Positions 11,716 to 23,324 of a stretch of DNA of 64,000 bases are shown here, in pieces (the stretch's first letter is position 1; the number at the start of each line of letters is the position of its first letter). A program made the translations under genes and the position numbers. The DNA comes from Crambe crambe (Eukaryota; Porifera; Demospongiae; Poecilosclerida; Crambeidae). The stretch covers positions 7,626,001-7,690,000 of the forward strand of contig OZ004582.1 in NCBI GenBank assembly GCA_963924555.1, in the 5' to 3' direction. The notes below the pieces were generated by a model that saw nothing but the letters and a program-made list of their open reading frames with translations, was not told where the DNA came from and searched no databases.

Positions 11716-14649
11716 CCCACTGTAGATTCAACCTAGATATCTAATAAGCTTACAGAGGTTCGATTTGTATTAGCAGTATGGTTTGGTCCCTTGGAAAACG
11801 CCCCTCTAAGAGGGTTTCCGGTGTAGATTTAACCTACGTAGATAGATATCTAGCTAGAGCCCCGTTTACACAGCGCCACTTATCCAGATCAGAATCCGGA
11901 AACAAAATCCACTTCACATGTAAACAGTCAAAGTGAATTAGAATTGAATCCAATGTCATCCGAATGTGGGTTGAATTCTGGATTCAATTCCTGGATTTCA
12001 ATCCCGTACACATGCATGCTTAATCTGGATCAGAAATCTGGATTCTGATCCAGATAAAAATGGGGGCTTAGGAGATACTGGTAGCCAAATAAGCATGCAG
12101 TATGTCCACTTTTCTCCCCCTTGGCTATAATTGACGAAGTAGGTGTTGACAAGTTTACTTTGGCACGTGTACATCTATAAACACAATTTTGATAAGTGCG
12201 GTCTGCAATAGGTCGGCCTCCTTAGCCACTTAGTTCTAATCTAATTAATATCGAAGCTTATTTAATTTATTTTATTTGTGAATATCGAAGCTTCTGGGCA
12301 TGCTCCAAACATTGAGAATGATGTCATTATTAATGTGATAATAATACAGCATTATTCAGGTGCTAATTTTACCTGGTTCAAAGTTCAAACTGATACTGTT
12401 CCTGCTTGAAATACAATTATAAAGGTGAAGGCATGCCAATGTTTGATATCTTATCAGAAAATAGAATAATACCTTTGTAACATCAATAAAGAATATCTCT
12501 TTAATGTCAAAGAAGTAACGCTGAGGGAAGTCCAAGTGTGTTGATAGCACGCCTACGCAGAACTGTTTATGCCTACGGCTGTCACAGTTGCCATGAAGCC
12601 TTAAGACTAGTCGGCCAAGCCCCCCGCACCCTCCAGTTATCCATCAAACGTTTTCAGGGATGAGATGCTGAATGGCAATATCAATTCCTGCCCAAATATG
12701 CTGGGTGTGGTCCAAATATAGTTATATCGGATGAAGGGAGTAGAATTCAATAAGCACATTGTAAGTTATCTCTTATTCATACAGAAATATTGGTGTGGTC
12801 ACAATAGCAAAGGTCAACGATTGAACTCTTTGATCAACAATCTTAATTTGCATGTGTCATGTCAACTTAACTGAGTACGAATTCAATTTTTGTGATTTGA
12901 AGGCAGTACTGCTTTAGCAGCTACTAAGAAAGTTTTCAGATTTTCAGATCAATTCCAGGGCAAGATTAAATCTTCGTTATAGGGTAAATCCTGCTGAAAC
13001 AAGATATATATCCACTTAAGGCATGTTGACATCATTATGGGGTAACCCCTAGTGAAACGCAAGTGTGATAAGATTAAGACTAGCATTATTGGGTAACACC
13101 TGTGTCTGAAGGTATTTATTATAGGGTATGTCCCCTAGTGAAACCTAGTCTAACGAGGTCTAATGAGACAAAGCATTCCCACTAATCCCTGAGGTAAATA
13201 TGGGGTAGCCCTGTTGAAATGAGCATTCACTTGTTAAGGGTTTATTGGCAAATATCGATTCATTATGGGGTAAGCCCCTGTTGAAATGTAGTACAAATGA
13301 GCATTCACTTGTTAACCATTCATTATGGTAAGCCCCTGTTGAAATGTAGTACAAATGAGCATTCACTTGTTAAGGGTTTATTGGCAAATATCGATTCATT
13401 ATGGGGTAAGCCCCTGTTGAAATGTAGTACAAATGAGCATTCACTTGTTAAGGGTTTATTGGCAAATATCGATTCATTATGGGGTAAGCCCCTGTTGAAA
13501 TGTAGTACAAATGAGCATTCACTTGTTAACCATTCATTATGGGGTAAGCCCCTGTTGAAATGTAGTACAAATGAGCATTCACTTGTTAAGGGTTTATTGG
13601 CAAATATCCATTCATTATGGGGTAAGCCCCTGTTGAAATGAGCATCCCACTTGTAAAGGGTTTATTGGCAATTATCGGGTAGCCCCTATTGAAATGTAGT
13701 ATAATTGACATTAAAGTAATTTAATATTGATCGTCCACTTGTTAAAGGTGTCATGACCAAATACTATCTTTCATCTGAAGAGAAACCTATTGATATACAT
13801 GACAACAATAAATTAATCGTTCATTTCTTAACTAGTTGTTTACCGCAAACATGACAAATACACATTCAAGCATTTCATGAGAAACCAAGTCTACTACCTT
13901 ACATGCCTAACTGCTTTATTTTTGAGCATTTCTTAATGGAAGATATGCCGATGCCACAAAGTGATAACTTCCTTTACTGTCTAAAGAGGCCATGGGTAAG
14001 TAAGTAAGCGTTGCTAATATATAAATTCTTGGAATTTTATGGATAGGTGCAAAAAATTAGTATACATCCATTTTAAGTGGATGTCTTAAAAGTGCTAGGA
14101 CTTTCAACTAAATATCAGAGAACTCTCTTTCTCTATCAGTGGGAAGTTTATAAGTACTCTGATTGCTTCCTCCAAAGCCCTTGAAGTGGAAGCATGAACT
14201 ATCTAGGGGACTTTGGTCCAATTTTATGACTGTGTTCCTTGCAAGAACAGCCTGGGGGTTAGTGGACACTTTGTTTGAATACTTTTGCTACCACATTTTC
14301 CCCTTCTTCAGCTTCTGGGAACCTCCAGCAACAACTCTGGAAAAGTTAATCCTCTATATGTCTGCATGTTGGCTACCAATTTCCCAGAATGAAGTCGATG
14401 ACTATAATTGCAGTAGAAATCGATGTCAAACTAACATTATTTGAGCATGTGCATGGCATGTGCAGGGTGATGCCCTTCGAGTGTGCAACTAGTGGATTCT
14501 AGATCTTGATAGGAAGGATTTCCTTGTTCCTCTGGTACATTTTATCTTTGGAAGTTTGTTGATCTCATCATAATCTTGCATTCTTTCAGGTAGTTAGGGT
14601 ATGGAATATTGACCAAATCTTGACTAATCCATTTGGATCTTTTGTTGAT

Positions 14650-14683
<34 letters not shown>

Positions 14684-16513
14684 CGTTATTGTTATCCTGA
14701 AGTGTCCACATTGTGAGACATTCAAGGTATGCAGTAACACTATCATTGTACTGATATTATTTGTGACTAAATGACCACCAAAAGGTGAGATTCATACATG
14801 GACATAAAAGCAGTTATAGTGAAATGAACCTGTACCCTCTATTCAGAGACCACTTCTCTTTAAAGACCACTTGGTTATGTCCCAATAGTGCTATACCATT
14901 GATTTTGACCTCTGCCTTAAGCCCTATCATGTACCTTTTTCTGTTGTACAGAGTGGAGGAGTGGATTCTTTCATGCACCTCTTCACCCTGGAGGCACTGG
15001 CCATCGCACGTGCCCATGTGGCTGCCATGGGTGGAAACGCTCTCCTCAACTTCCGTCTCAACGATTGTGTCCTCATTGAACACCCTCACAAGAACCAGGT
15101 GAGTGGGAAATGTCGCATGACGTGCAGGCACAGAAGAAAGCAAAGCTGGAAATATGGCTAGGGCTAGGGCTAGGGCTAGGACATCTCTTTTTTCATGGCT
15201 GATAAGTTTGACCTCTTACTCTTCGTATTTCTCTAACTCTTGAGAATAAACACATGATTAAAGAGCTCTATGGTGGGTGGGGCTAGTGGGTGTGGCCTGT
15301 ATTGGATATAGTTATAGGGTACATAAAGTGGTGGTGGGTATAGGGATGGTAAAGCCCAGTGGGGGGAGGGGAATTGACTTGGGTATTTAGAAGTACGTAG
15401 GAGAGCATAGAAGGAGGGATGGGTGGAGACGTGGGCTACTAGAAGGGCAGGGTAAGGCTAGCATGTGGGGGCAGGGTAAGGCTAGCATGTGGAGGCAGGA
15501 AAGGATGGGGCTATCATTGAAGGTATGTGTGGAGGGTTTTGGAATTCAGTATTCTCTAAAGAGGTCAGACTACTTTGTACAGCAATAGCAATAGTTACTC
15601 ATCAGTTGGAATTCATTATTGTAAGATGAGGCAGGGTTCTCCCCACACAGTGGCCATTTCAACCAACACTCAGGAATTTTAACCACAACTTTAACCACTA
15701 ACGATTCTTCTTTCTGCACCCACTAAAGGGCCCTTGGGCAAGTCCATGGCATTTTTATTCACCACTCTAAACTCTTATGATAATAATAACTTCATTAAAA
15801 CAAGCAAATTTGTGCCCTGTTGGTAAAACTGCTCACCTGTATAATTAAGCCTCTAGCCATGAGCCCTTATAGCCCCAGGTGCTAGGTGTTAGAAATCTGC
15901 GTCCTTGAAGTGCAATGATATCACCTTCGAATCAGGCGGCAGTGGTTGTAAATTTCCAGGTGTGCATAATGATAGATATATCTCTATAGTGCAATAAAAA
16001 CTTGTGTATGAGGTGTCTGCTCTCAATGGGTCCTTAACAACTTCATTGTTTTATATGAACATTTTCTAATTCACGAAGAGAGCAGTTACATTATATAAGT
16101 ATAATTTCTACTTGGGTATATGATTTTTTTTTTCCACTGGGCTAGGGCTAGGGCTAGGACTAGGGCTAGGGCCTGGAGGTTAATGCAAGCATGGTTGGCT
16201 AATACTGTATTATAACATGTTTTTTTTTTTTCATGCAAAATTATCGTTTTGTACTAACTTCATAAGATTTTGAAGATGATGATAAATATGGTTCATGTTT
16301 CAATTTTTGCAAAAACATGTTAGCAGTATTGTTTCCTTAAAAGGTGAAACGGGTTCATCAAGTCACGTATCATAGAATGTGGTAATTTGTAGTGGCTTCA
16401 TAGATTTTAATTCAATTAGCAATGATAATGAATAATATTCTGTGGCAAATGATCGACTAATAGATAATAAAAGATGAGATAACATTCAATGTGATATATT
16501 AATTTTCTGCCTA

Positions 16514-16576
<63 letters not shown>

Positions 16577-16857
16577 TATAGGCACAGTGCTTGTTAAATG
16601 TTAGTGGTGATGCTGCTGTGCTATCCCCTGTATTATCATCGCTCACCTTACCTGGAATGGACCCTCGAGAAGCAGCTACTGCGGCCTCCATGGAGACACC
16701 AGATCTAGATGGCGACCAAATCTCCAAAACAACATTAAAGGACACTAATAGTGCTGGTGGTAGCAGTAGCACTAGCAGAAAACTCTCAAATGCTTCTGAG
16801 AATAAATTAACTCTGACAGCTGGGAGTGATTCCAAGAAAAAAGAGTCGAAGGTTTGA
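2927..16857 (+). CDS. C2CD5: C2 domain-containing protein 5 (C-terminal part, 12 exons)
   Basis: Exons: 2927-3037, 3421-3585, 4038-4145, 4424-4490, 5039-5106, 6546-6641, 6699-6788, 7336-7402, 9803-9912, 10568-10672, 14952-15098, 16582-16857 (stop TGA). All junctions are GT-AG and phases agree, giving 469 codons plus stop. Stretches recognised from vertebrate C2CD5 (CDP138): NKLRVKGMNAVF, TVGDTMIMGVA, MIPCVLTRIHYDLDLPEDD, INFFVIRENTSIRE, ARAHVAAMGGNALL, NPHKNQ-like HPHKNQ and AQCLLNVSGDA. In mammals the protein is an Akt2 substrate in insulin-stimulated GLUT4 vesicle traffic; its N-terminal C2 domain binds calcium and lipid. The C2 domain and roughly the first half are absent because the gene runs into the assembly gap. 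The last about 75 residues are Ser/Thr-rich and not conserved. Introns are unusually large for this region and repeat-laden. Confidence 0.93.
3190..3312. repeat. short tandem array (GTCCTTTAATTAGAGGTT)n in C2CD5 intron
   Basis: Five to six imperfect copies of an 18-bp unit with core GTCCTTTAATTAGAGGTT. The motif resembles the inner part of the CAGTGGAACCTC-type elements seen further right, so it may derive from one. Confidence 0.75.
4934..5009. repeat. poly-C followed by (AC)n microsatellite
   Basis: About 34 C (4945-4978) run straight into about 15 AC dinucleotides, about 30 bp upstream of the C2CD5 exon that starts at 5039. Confidence 0.95.
5221..5272. repeat. (TTTG)n microsatellite
   Basis: About 12 tetranucleotides in a C2CD5 intron. 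The open frames through it are artefacts. Confidence 0.95.
5628..5699. repeat. (CT)n microsatellite
   Basis: About 36 CT dinucleotides in a C2CD5 intron. Confidence 0.97.
8180..8425. repeat. compound tandem repeat around GTGTCCTGAT
   Basis: Interleaved copies of AGTGTCCTGATATCCTAAA, AGTGTCCTGATTAGAAATG and AAGGTATTCTAAATGG. Larger blocks of about 100 bp are repeated twice. It lies in the large 7403-9802 intron of C2CD5. No coding signal. Confidence 0.8.
8725..9020. repeat. tandem repeat of about 120 bp, 2-3 copies
   Basis: GTTCAACAGGAAAT...GAGCAGAAATGCAAGATGA and TTCCATGGTTTTATGAGGGT recur at about 8727, 8807 and 8931. Copies differ by small indels. Confidence 0.7.
9527..9546. repeat. poly-G run (20 nt)
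   Basis: Homopolymer G in a C2CD5 intron; length is likely unreliable in the assembly. Confidence 0.9.
9648..9770. repeat. (GTT)n microsatellite, interrupted
   Basis: Two GTT tracts (9648-9690 and 9731-9769), close to the acceptor of the exon at 9803. Confidence 0.9.
10085..10445. repeat. tandem repeat of about 120-150 bp, 3 copies
   Basis: Three copies of a block containing AAATTTGAACTCAACC(A/G)CTTAACCA and TTTCCAGTTCCCAGAT occur between exons 9803-9912 and 10568-10672 of C2CD5. Copies have diverged by indels. Confidence 0.75.
11648..11713. repeat. (GA)n microsatellite
   Basis: About 33 GA dinucleotides in the 4.3-kb C2CD5 intron 10673-14951. Confidence 0.97.
11866..12066. repeat. MITE-like inverted-repeat element
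   Basis: TTATCCAGATCAGAATCC at about 11880 faces GGATTCTGATCCAGATAA at about 12040 (16/18 complementary). Outer GCCCCGTTTACA and AAAATGGGGGCTT also pair partly. The interior is rich in GGATTCAATTC-type motifs. This suits a small non-autonomous DNA transposon; the target-site duplication is not clear. Confidence 0.55.
13200..13690. repeat. 78-bp minisatellite, about 6 copies
   Basis: Unit GAAATGTAGTACAAATGAGC...GGGGTAAGCCCCTGTT, about 78 bp. Some copies lack an 18-bp piece (60-bp form). Because 78 and 60 are multiples of three, an open frame runs through it, but I regard that as accidental. Degenerate copies extend left to about 13020 (GGGGTAACCCCTAGTGAAAC). It lies in a C2CD5 intron. Confidence 0.9.
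14651..14684. repeat. (GTT)n microsatellite
   Basis: About 11 GTT trinucleotides, about 270 bp before the C2CD5 exon 14952-15098. Confidence 0.9.
15157..15181. repeat. (CTAGGG)n telomere-like hexamer
   Basis: Four copies of GGGCTA, a one-base variant of the TTAGGG telomere repeat, 60 bp after a C2CD5 exon. A second tract lies at 16141-16172. Confidence 0.85.
16141..16172. repeat. (CTAGGG)n telomere-like hexamer, second tract
   Basis: About five copies (one CTAGGA variant) in the same C2CD5 intron as the tract at 15157, about 1 kb downstream and in the same orientation. Confidence 0.85.
16513..16577. repeat. (ATT)n microsatellite
   Basis: About 21 ATT trinucleotides end directly at the acceptor (TTATAG) of the last C2CD5 exon, so they lie where the polypyrimidine tract would be. 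Confidence 0.95.
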
Positions 16858-17640
16858 TGCTGCCTACCCTTTAGTTAGCGTCATCACTTTAGAACACACT
16901 GATATTTATTTTTATTAATAACAGCACTTATAAAAGAAATTTAAGTACTCTGAGGACGAGTTTACTGTGAAGGTCAGGACTTGCTTACCTGTCTGCTTCC
17001 CTTATAGTGAAAATTTATTTTCACAAATTTTGTTTGAAAAATGAAGGTCATTTTTTTTTTCAACCTTCATACAGTTGTGGTTCATAGCGAGCTTCACATA
17101 TTGAAGGTATTCATTGCAGAATACATACACAGATTCAGCAATTCTTTTACAGCACTTTTTTTTGTGATAGTCAACCTATTCCATTTCCTCAGAATACTTT
17201 GCTGTTAAGTTTTTCTGCACCCTAAGTAAGGACACAGTCCCCCATAGGCATGATATGAAGCCCCTTACTTGAACACCTGTACAGATTCCTTTGATATGAG
17301 CCAATTAATTTTTTGTTATCATTGTGGCAAAATATGGAAACTCGAAACTCCATAGGTGCAGCAACACGTGTATTGTTCATTTCCTATTGCCTTATATATA
17401 TATACCTGGACAAAAAATTAATTTGCTGGTATTTATTATTGCCATGGTGATTAAGAATTCTGCTCTCTGCTGATGCTCATGAATATCATTAATGAGGAAA
17501 TTAGCATGCTATAAATAGAGTAGCATGAATTATACCTTTGATACTTGGAAAGGAAAAAAAAATCACGTTGGACTTGGCTATCTCACTGCAATTATTGTTT
17601 GCATTGCAAAAATAATCTTCAACTTTTTCTATTGGGAAGA
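16858..17640. other. intergenic region C2CD5 / EGF-EAR gene
   Basis: AT-rich DNA, with no supported exon. It must hold the 3' UTR of C2CD5 and the promoter of the next gene. A TATATATATA run at about 17394-17403 is too far from the start codon to be called a TATA box with confidence. Confidence 0.5.
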
Positions 17641-20600
17641 ATGAGATTTACGAACCAAAGTGGAGAAGTTCTTTTACTTTTATTGAAGCTGTTGCTTTTC
17701 TGTATCATCTCATCTGAAGGAGCACCTGCAAACATTAGTGGTAGGTTCTAAAGTAATATAGCAACTGCAATATTTCTAATAGCAAGTCTTTATTGTAAAA
17801 TAAGCTGCCATGTTATGTAATTATAAAGACGATGTTATATGTGGTTTCTGCAGTAAGGACTGCAGCTGTAACAAAATAGTGCCACTGGCATTTCTTTGAT
17901 GATGAATATTTTACTATATCATGGTATATGCATAATAATAATTTGACCTATATGCTCAGCATTCTCAATGCAAATCCACTTAGTTCCATGGCAACTGTGA
18001 TGATATACTTAACTTGTGGTTAATATCCTTGCATGCTCAGTAAAAGGTCCACTGATTCCATGATTTTTTCCTACATTTTCAACCAAGTCTATACTTGACT
18101 CCCTGGCAACCACTCTGAACTACATACATTGCATGCTTAACAATAGTGCCCAGCATGCAAAAGCATGAGGCATTACAGCAAGGAATTTTTCTCCCATGCA
18201 GTGTATCAATTTTGATTTTGCAGCAATCATTTTTGCCATCTGGACGGGCTTTTTATAAGAATGCTTGCCTTTGATGTAGTTCAAAGATTTACAAATTCTA
18301 GGCTTTTCACACATTCTGTGCCCTCTGGCTAAATATACCTCTTTCAGCTGTGGTGAGCTCACAAAAAAGATTTTATCCACCAGTGGTTGCAAGGCTGGAA
18401 TCCTTGTGAATTTTTTTTCCTTTTGCAGATGAGCCTGGAGGTGACCACTATAATATCCTATATAATCATTTGGTGACTTAAAAATACAAAGTGGCTCAGC
18501 TATTATGGATTATAGTTTGCTTAGGCTCACCTTGCAATTGTGTTCTGCTGGAGGCTATCTTATATGTGTGGTATTATTGCTACAGGTGTATATCAGGTTA
18601 TCCAGAACCTCCAGTTATCTGGATTTGGAAATACATGTACTGCAAGCATTTGTAATGGATTTTTTGAGATTTTTTTTTTTTTTTTTTTTGAGAGTGCTTT
18701 GCACAGGTACATAGCTAGCTAATTAGCAACTAACATAACAATAATGGCTGTTAGTACTAGCCCATAATATTAAACTACAGCACAGCATAACCACAACACT
18801 ATTATTTTAATGCACTTCCACTTACCTGGACTAATTCACTTATCCCTGCCAGCCTGGGAAAAAAAGTTTAGACAAAGGTGTCCAGATAACCAAGGTTAGA
18901 CAAAGGTGTCCAGATAACCAATTAAGGTTCCACTTTATAATTATTATTATAGGGCTTTGTGGCATGTCCTCAGTTTTGATAGTAATACACCACATGCACA
19001 TGTAGCATCATGTACATGCATATTGCATACATGCAACATGCTAATTGTTTTTTACTGCAATACTATATAAAGTGAAGAAAAAATTCAACATCACATCAAA
19101 AATTAGTTCAGGTAAAGTGAGATAATTCATACTACTTGGATCCTGAGCTCAAAATTGCAGCATAGTTGAAAAACTGGGCCTTAGAAGTCTTCATAGTTTT
19201 GAAAATATTTCAATTACCTCACCATGGAGTTAGCCTGACATGCCATTGCACATAGCCCTAGGAATCTCAGTTATTTGACTCTCAGATTGTAATAGTATCT
19301 GTTTGTATTACACCCAATAATTGTTATAACAGCTGAAATGATTATTTATAGCCTATCAAATTATTCATACCTTGCCTGGTGCTATGCCTTGTTCAAACAA
19401 GCCATTTATGCTCCAGACATATCGTCATTACTCTACTGGAGTTAACATGTCTTTGATCCCTTTGATGTTACGTAATAATAATTTCATCAATGGCCTAGTC
19501 CAGGTCTAACTGAAGCTGCACTGTAGTTTGGAATACTGGGATATCATGTATTTTATTTTAATATCTACTTGATGTCTATACTACTGAGTGAAATCTCTCT
19601 TAATTAAAACCTCCCTATTAAGGATATTTTTTCAAGGAATCAAACCATACTGCTAATACATTTTTTTAATTACAATTCAATTTATCGCAAAGGCTAGACT
19701 AGCTAGCAACAGTAACAAGTATTAGATGAAAAAATCAGCTATTGGAGGAAAGGGTGGCATTACCCAAATCAAATCACTGAAGAGTCAAAACCTCTCTATT
19801 GAGGAAAATAGCTGCATGGTACCAATAAGTGTCCATTTCATGGAGGTTCCACTATGTTCAGGTGTATGTAATCTAATTAAACTACGAGTGTGATTTTGAG
19901 TGCCTCCATAATAAATGCAGTAGTCATTATTTTGAGAAGATCTTGCTAAAATACATGCTGAGTTATTGGACATCTGCTCTTCAATGTCTTAATTGTAGTA
20001 AAAACTCAACAAGCTTTTCTGTTACGCAATCAGCTTATAAACTCGTGGAGTACAAGCTTCCGAATCCACTAATTTTTTTCAACCTTTTCTTTTGAGGTCC
20101 AAGTTTCTTCACCTTTTGCTAAACTGCCTCATTATTATTAATTATAGCTTGAATAGGCCAATAATCCTGTGACTATATATATACTGTTTCTGATATCACA
20201 TGCACTCTGAACTCGTACTAATGGGGCATACATCTTTACATCAAAGAATATCATTGCTCTGCATAAAATTTATTACTGCTCTATAAGGATTGCCTGTTAT
20301 GCAATTATGGTTTTTGCACTGCATAAAATTTATTATTGCTCTATAAGGATTACCTGTTATGCAATTATGGTTTTTGCATGGTTTAGATGATGTGGTTTTA
20401 ATCAAAGATTTTTCTAGATAAAATCACTAGTTGTTGGCTACTGGAGGGAACTCCTTGACTCAGTGACATTTCGTTCTTTAATCACACAGGAAGAGCATGC
20501 CCACAAAGTGGAAGCACTTGGAAGACGTTGAAGGCATAGTACACCCACACTTATAAAACATGGGGGTGGAGGGTCATCATAATGCAAAGTGTAGCTACCA

Positions 20601-22183
20601 TTGCATCTTTGCAGGAACTAGTGTTGCTAGACTCTTTGGCTCTGTTTAATATGCTACCTCTGAAGCCTCTTGTTTGTGTGCAGCTTCTCACAGCAACAAC
20701 AACAACAACAACTAAACAATCATAATCATTGTGGGAAGCCCAAGAACATTTTGCTCTTAGAAATTGTGGGTTGTGGTTAATTAATTGGATGGGATGTGGT
20801 GGGTGTGATGTGCATTGTGAGGGATGAAATAGAACCATACAGCTTAGTTTATATATGTACCTTTTTGTAATTCCTGAGGACCGATTATTGCATCATACTG
20901 AGTCTGAGTGGAGTTGCAAGGTCAAACTTCCTTTCATCCTGATTAGTCAACTTACTAGCTTTTTAAGCTATATGCCATGTTTGTTGCAAAGATTCTGCAA
21001 TCCCCTGCTAGCTAGTCATGTTACATGTACATGCATGCTGGTACAGGGATTTGCAGAATCTTTGCAACAGACTGAAGACCCAAGACTGTTCCTTATTTGG
21101 AAGTAGTGGTAGCTAGAACAATAGGTCTGGACCACAGCAGTATAGCTCTATCAGAGCATTCTTGTTGCGAAGATTCTGCATAACCCTCATGGCCTGATTT
21201 TTTGCATGTAGACAGATCAAGTTTGATGATCATTTTTCTTGTGCAGACCCTTGCACTGTGCAACCTTGTAGAAATGGTGGCTCCTGTGTGCCAGCGGTGA
21301 GTGGTGGAGGATATTCCTGCAGGTGTCTACTTGGCTACAATGGTGATAACTGTGAAAATGGTACAAAACTAACTCATTCATGCTACTACATTGATGGTTA
21401 TATCTTCATTCTTTCTTTCTAGTTTGGCTCACAGAAGAAGTATTTACAAACTTTCAAAATCGTCTGAATGAACTTGCAAGAAAGGTGAGATGATGAATTA
21501 GACTTTGAATATTCACAATCATTGAGTCATAATAATTATTTGAGAGCATTTCACACAAAACCAGGGGCAGATCCAGCAATATTGAAAGGGAGGGGTCCAA
21601 CATGCCCCTCCTGTGGAAGTAAAAAATTAGAATCCCTTAAGAGAATAAAACATATGAGTCAATCAAAAAAGTACAGAAGTTTGGAATAATTGTTTTTTGT
21701 GCTGCATTATAAGCTATTAACAACTTGTCAACAAATGCAACTTCAAAGTTAAAAAAGGGGGGGTCTGGACCCCCTGGACCCCTACCCTGGATCTGCCCCT
21801 GCAAAACATTTTATGCTGTGGATAGCTAGTTAATGACCTTTAATGGATATTAAACTTGTATTACTCTGGATATATTATACCTCTTTGCATTTATTGCAGG
21901 TATCATTTAGCACACGTGTGCTGGTTTCCCAGAAAGCAGACATTACTTCACTAAGGAAGAATCACAGTAAGTGTTACTATTTATGTATATTAATCATGAG
22001 AGGACACTAATGTATCGTATGTTCTTCCAGTTCCGTCCTTTGCAATATATGGTGACGTCATCAGCTAACTGAGCATGTGCAATGCTTTGCATTTCCCTAG
22101 TATTAATGTGCTTTTTACAAAAAGAAAAATCATATTATACAGGCATTATATAATTATATAAAGAAGAACCACAGCCATAGACT

Positions 22184-22238
<55 letters not shown>

Positions 22239-23324
22239 TATGTTTTTATTCATTTTATTCTTATAGCTTCATTGAGTAAACTAGTGAGTGACCTCAATGG
22301 TCCTAAATTTTTTGCATTGTGGGCGTCTCTCAATCAAGTCACAGTCAAAGACTTGAGCTACTTCAGAGTAGGCAACAGGGAGTTCCTGGCTGTGGTCACT
22401 ACCTCGTTCCGTGTTTACATATATGAAATTGTGAACTCATCATTCAGTTTGTTTCAAACACTGCCATCTGTTGATGCGCATGATGTGGAGAGTTTTTCGC
22501 TCAATTCAGATCATTGCTTAGCAGTTGCTTCGTCCCAAAGGGACCGATTGAAGAGAGGAAAATCAGAGCTGTTTTGCTGGAATGCCACCTCAGCACAGTT
22601 TGTAAAATGGCAAAATATCGGAAGCAGAGGGGCTGTTCACGTTAAATTCGTCTCTGTTGATTCTTTCAAATTTCTCATCTTTTCATGCTTTAGCTACAAC
22701 GGGAGATTTGAAGTGTCCTCTTCTGTTTATTCCTGGTCATATGAAGTTAGAGAATTTCAGTTATTTCAATACCTCCCAACTGTTGGAGCTGTACATTCTA
22801 GTGTTCTATCCACCAGAAATGAAGCATTTATTTCCATATATTCTTCTCATCACAACAGTTCCACAGAGCATCACGAATCCAAGATTTTCAAATGGAATGG
22901 AACATATTTCGACGTCCTCCAATCGTTTCATTCTGATCCTGTCTATTTATTCAGAGCGGGCCACTTCATCTTCATTGCATCAGAGGGACACATTTACAGA
23001 TATGACTCAGTTACTCAGAACTTCATCTCCCATTCCACAATATCGAATCAGCAGCAAAATTCAACAGCAATCTATGAATACTTCTCTATCAACACTGAAC
23101 ATTACTTGGCAGTCTCTCTCTCTGCTGGAAGTGTTCCATCCAGTAAAAACTCAGAGATCATCCTCCACAGACTGGAGGGAGCTAACTTCTTCCCCCACCA
23201 GACCATCTCTGTTCCAAGTCATGCAACGTCGCTCCACTTATTGCGAATGAGAAATGGCAGAAAGGTGCTGAGCTTCACTGGTGGAGACAGAGTATTATTA
23301 TTTGAATGGAGACATTCTCAATAA
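17641..23324 (+). CDS. secreted EGF + EAR/EPTP-propeller protein
   Basis: Five exons: 17641-17740, 21247-21360, 21423-21484, 21900-21966, 22267-23324 (TAA). All junctions are GT-AG and phases 1, 1, 0, 1 fit, giving 466 aa. Residues 1-26 form a signal peptide (LLLLLKLLLFCIISS). Exon 2 is a classic phase 1-1 EGF module with six cysteines (DPCTVQPCRNGGSC...YSCRCLLGYNGDNCE). Residues 72-120 are a helical, coiled-coil-like linker. The last exon carries about seven EPTP/EAR repeats of about 45-50 residues, each with an F-x-L-(F/W)-Q or F-x-W core (FSLFQTLPS, FVKWQNIGS, FQLFQYLPT, FDVLQSFHS, FFPHQTISV), predicted to form a seven-bladed propeller as in LGI and TSPEAR. Likely an extracellular matrix or receptor-binding protein; its partner is unknown. 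Further exons in the 3.5-kb first intron cannot be excluded. Confidence 0.85.
20259..20378. repeat. 60-bp tandem duplication
   Basis: Two adjacent 60-bp copies starting CTGCATAAAATTTATTA and ending ATTATGGTTTTTGCA, with only about two differences. A recent duplication in intron 1 of the EGF/EAR gene. Confidence 0.9.
20982..21069. repeat. inverted repeat with 19-bp perfect arms
   Basis: TGTTGCAAAGATTCTGCAA (20982-21000) pairs perfectly with 21051-21069 across a 50-bp loop. A third, diverged arm (TTGTTGCGAAGATTCTGCA) lies at about 21163. Probably a fold-back or MITE remnant. Confidence 0.8.
21562..21801. mobile_element. MITE with 15-bp TIRs and CAAAAC target duplication
   Basis: The 240-bp element begins CAGGGGCAGATCCAG and ends with its exact reverse complement CTGGATCTGCCCCTG. 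CAAAAC flanks both ends directly, as a 6-bp target-site duplication. No transposase inside. It sits in the intron between exons 3 and 4 of the EGF/EAR gene. Confidence 0.85.
22193..22238. repeat. (AAT)n microsatellite
   Basis: About 14 AAT trinucleotides just upstream of the acceptor of the last EGF/EAR exon. Confidence 0.9.

Noticed and set aside
18120-18392. Minus-strand 90-codon open frame
   Set aside because: No recognisable domain, splice partners or promoter; lies in an intron of the EGF/EAR gene.
18429-18700. Extra exon of the EGF/EAR gene after TTGCAG (18429) or CTACAG (18586)
   Set aside because: Frames open briefly, but no suitable donor in phase and no EGF cysteine pattern; the two flanking exons already join in phase 1.
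22657-23250. 197-codon open frame overlapping the EAR exon in another frame
   Set aside because: The EAR frame has clear repeat motifs and correct splice phases; this one has neither.
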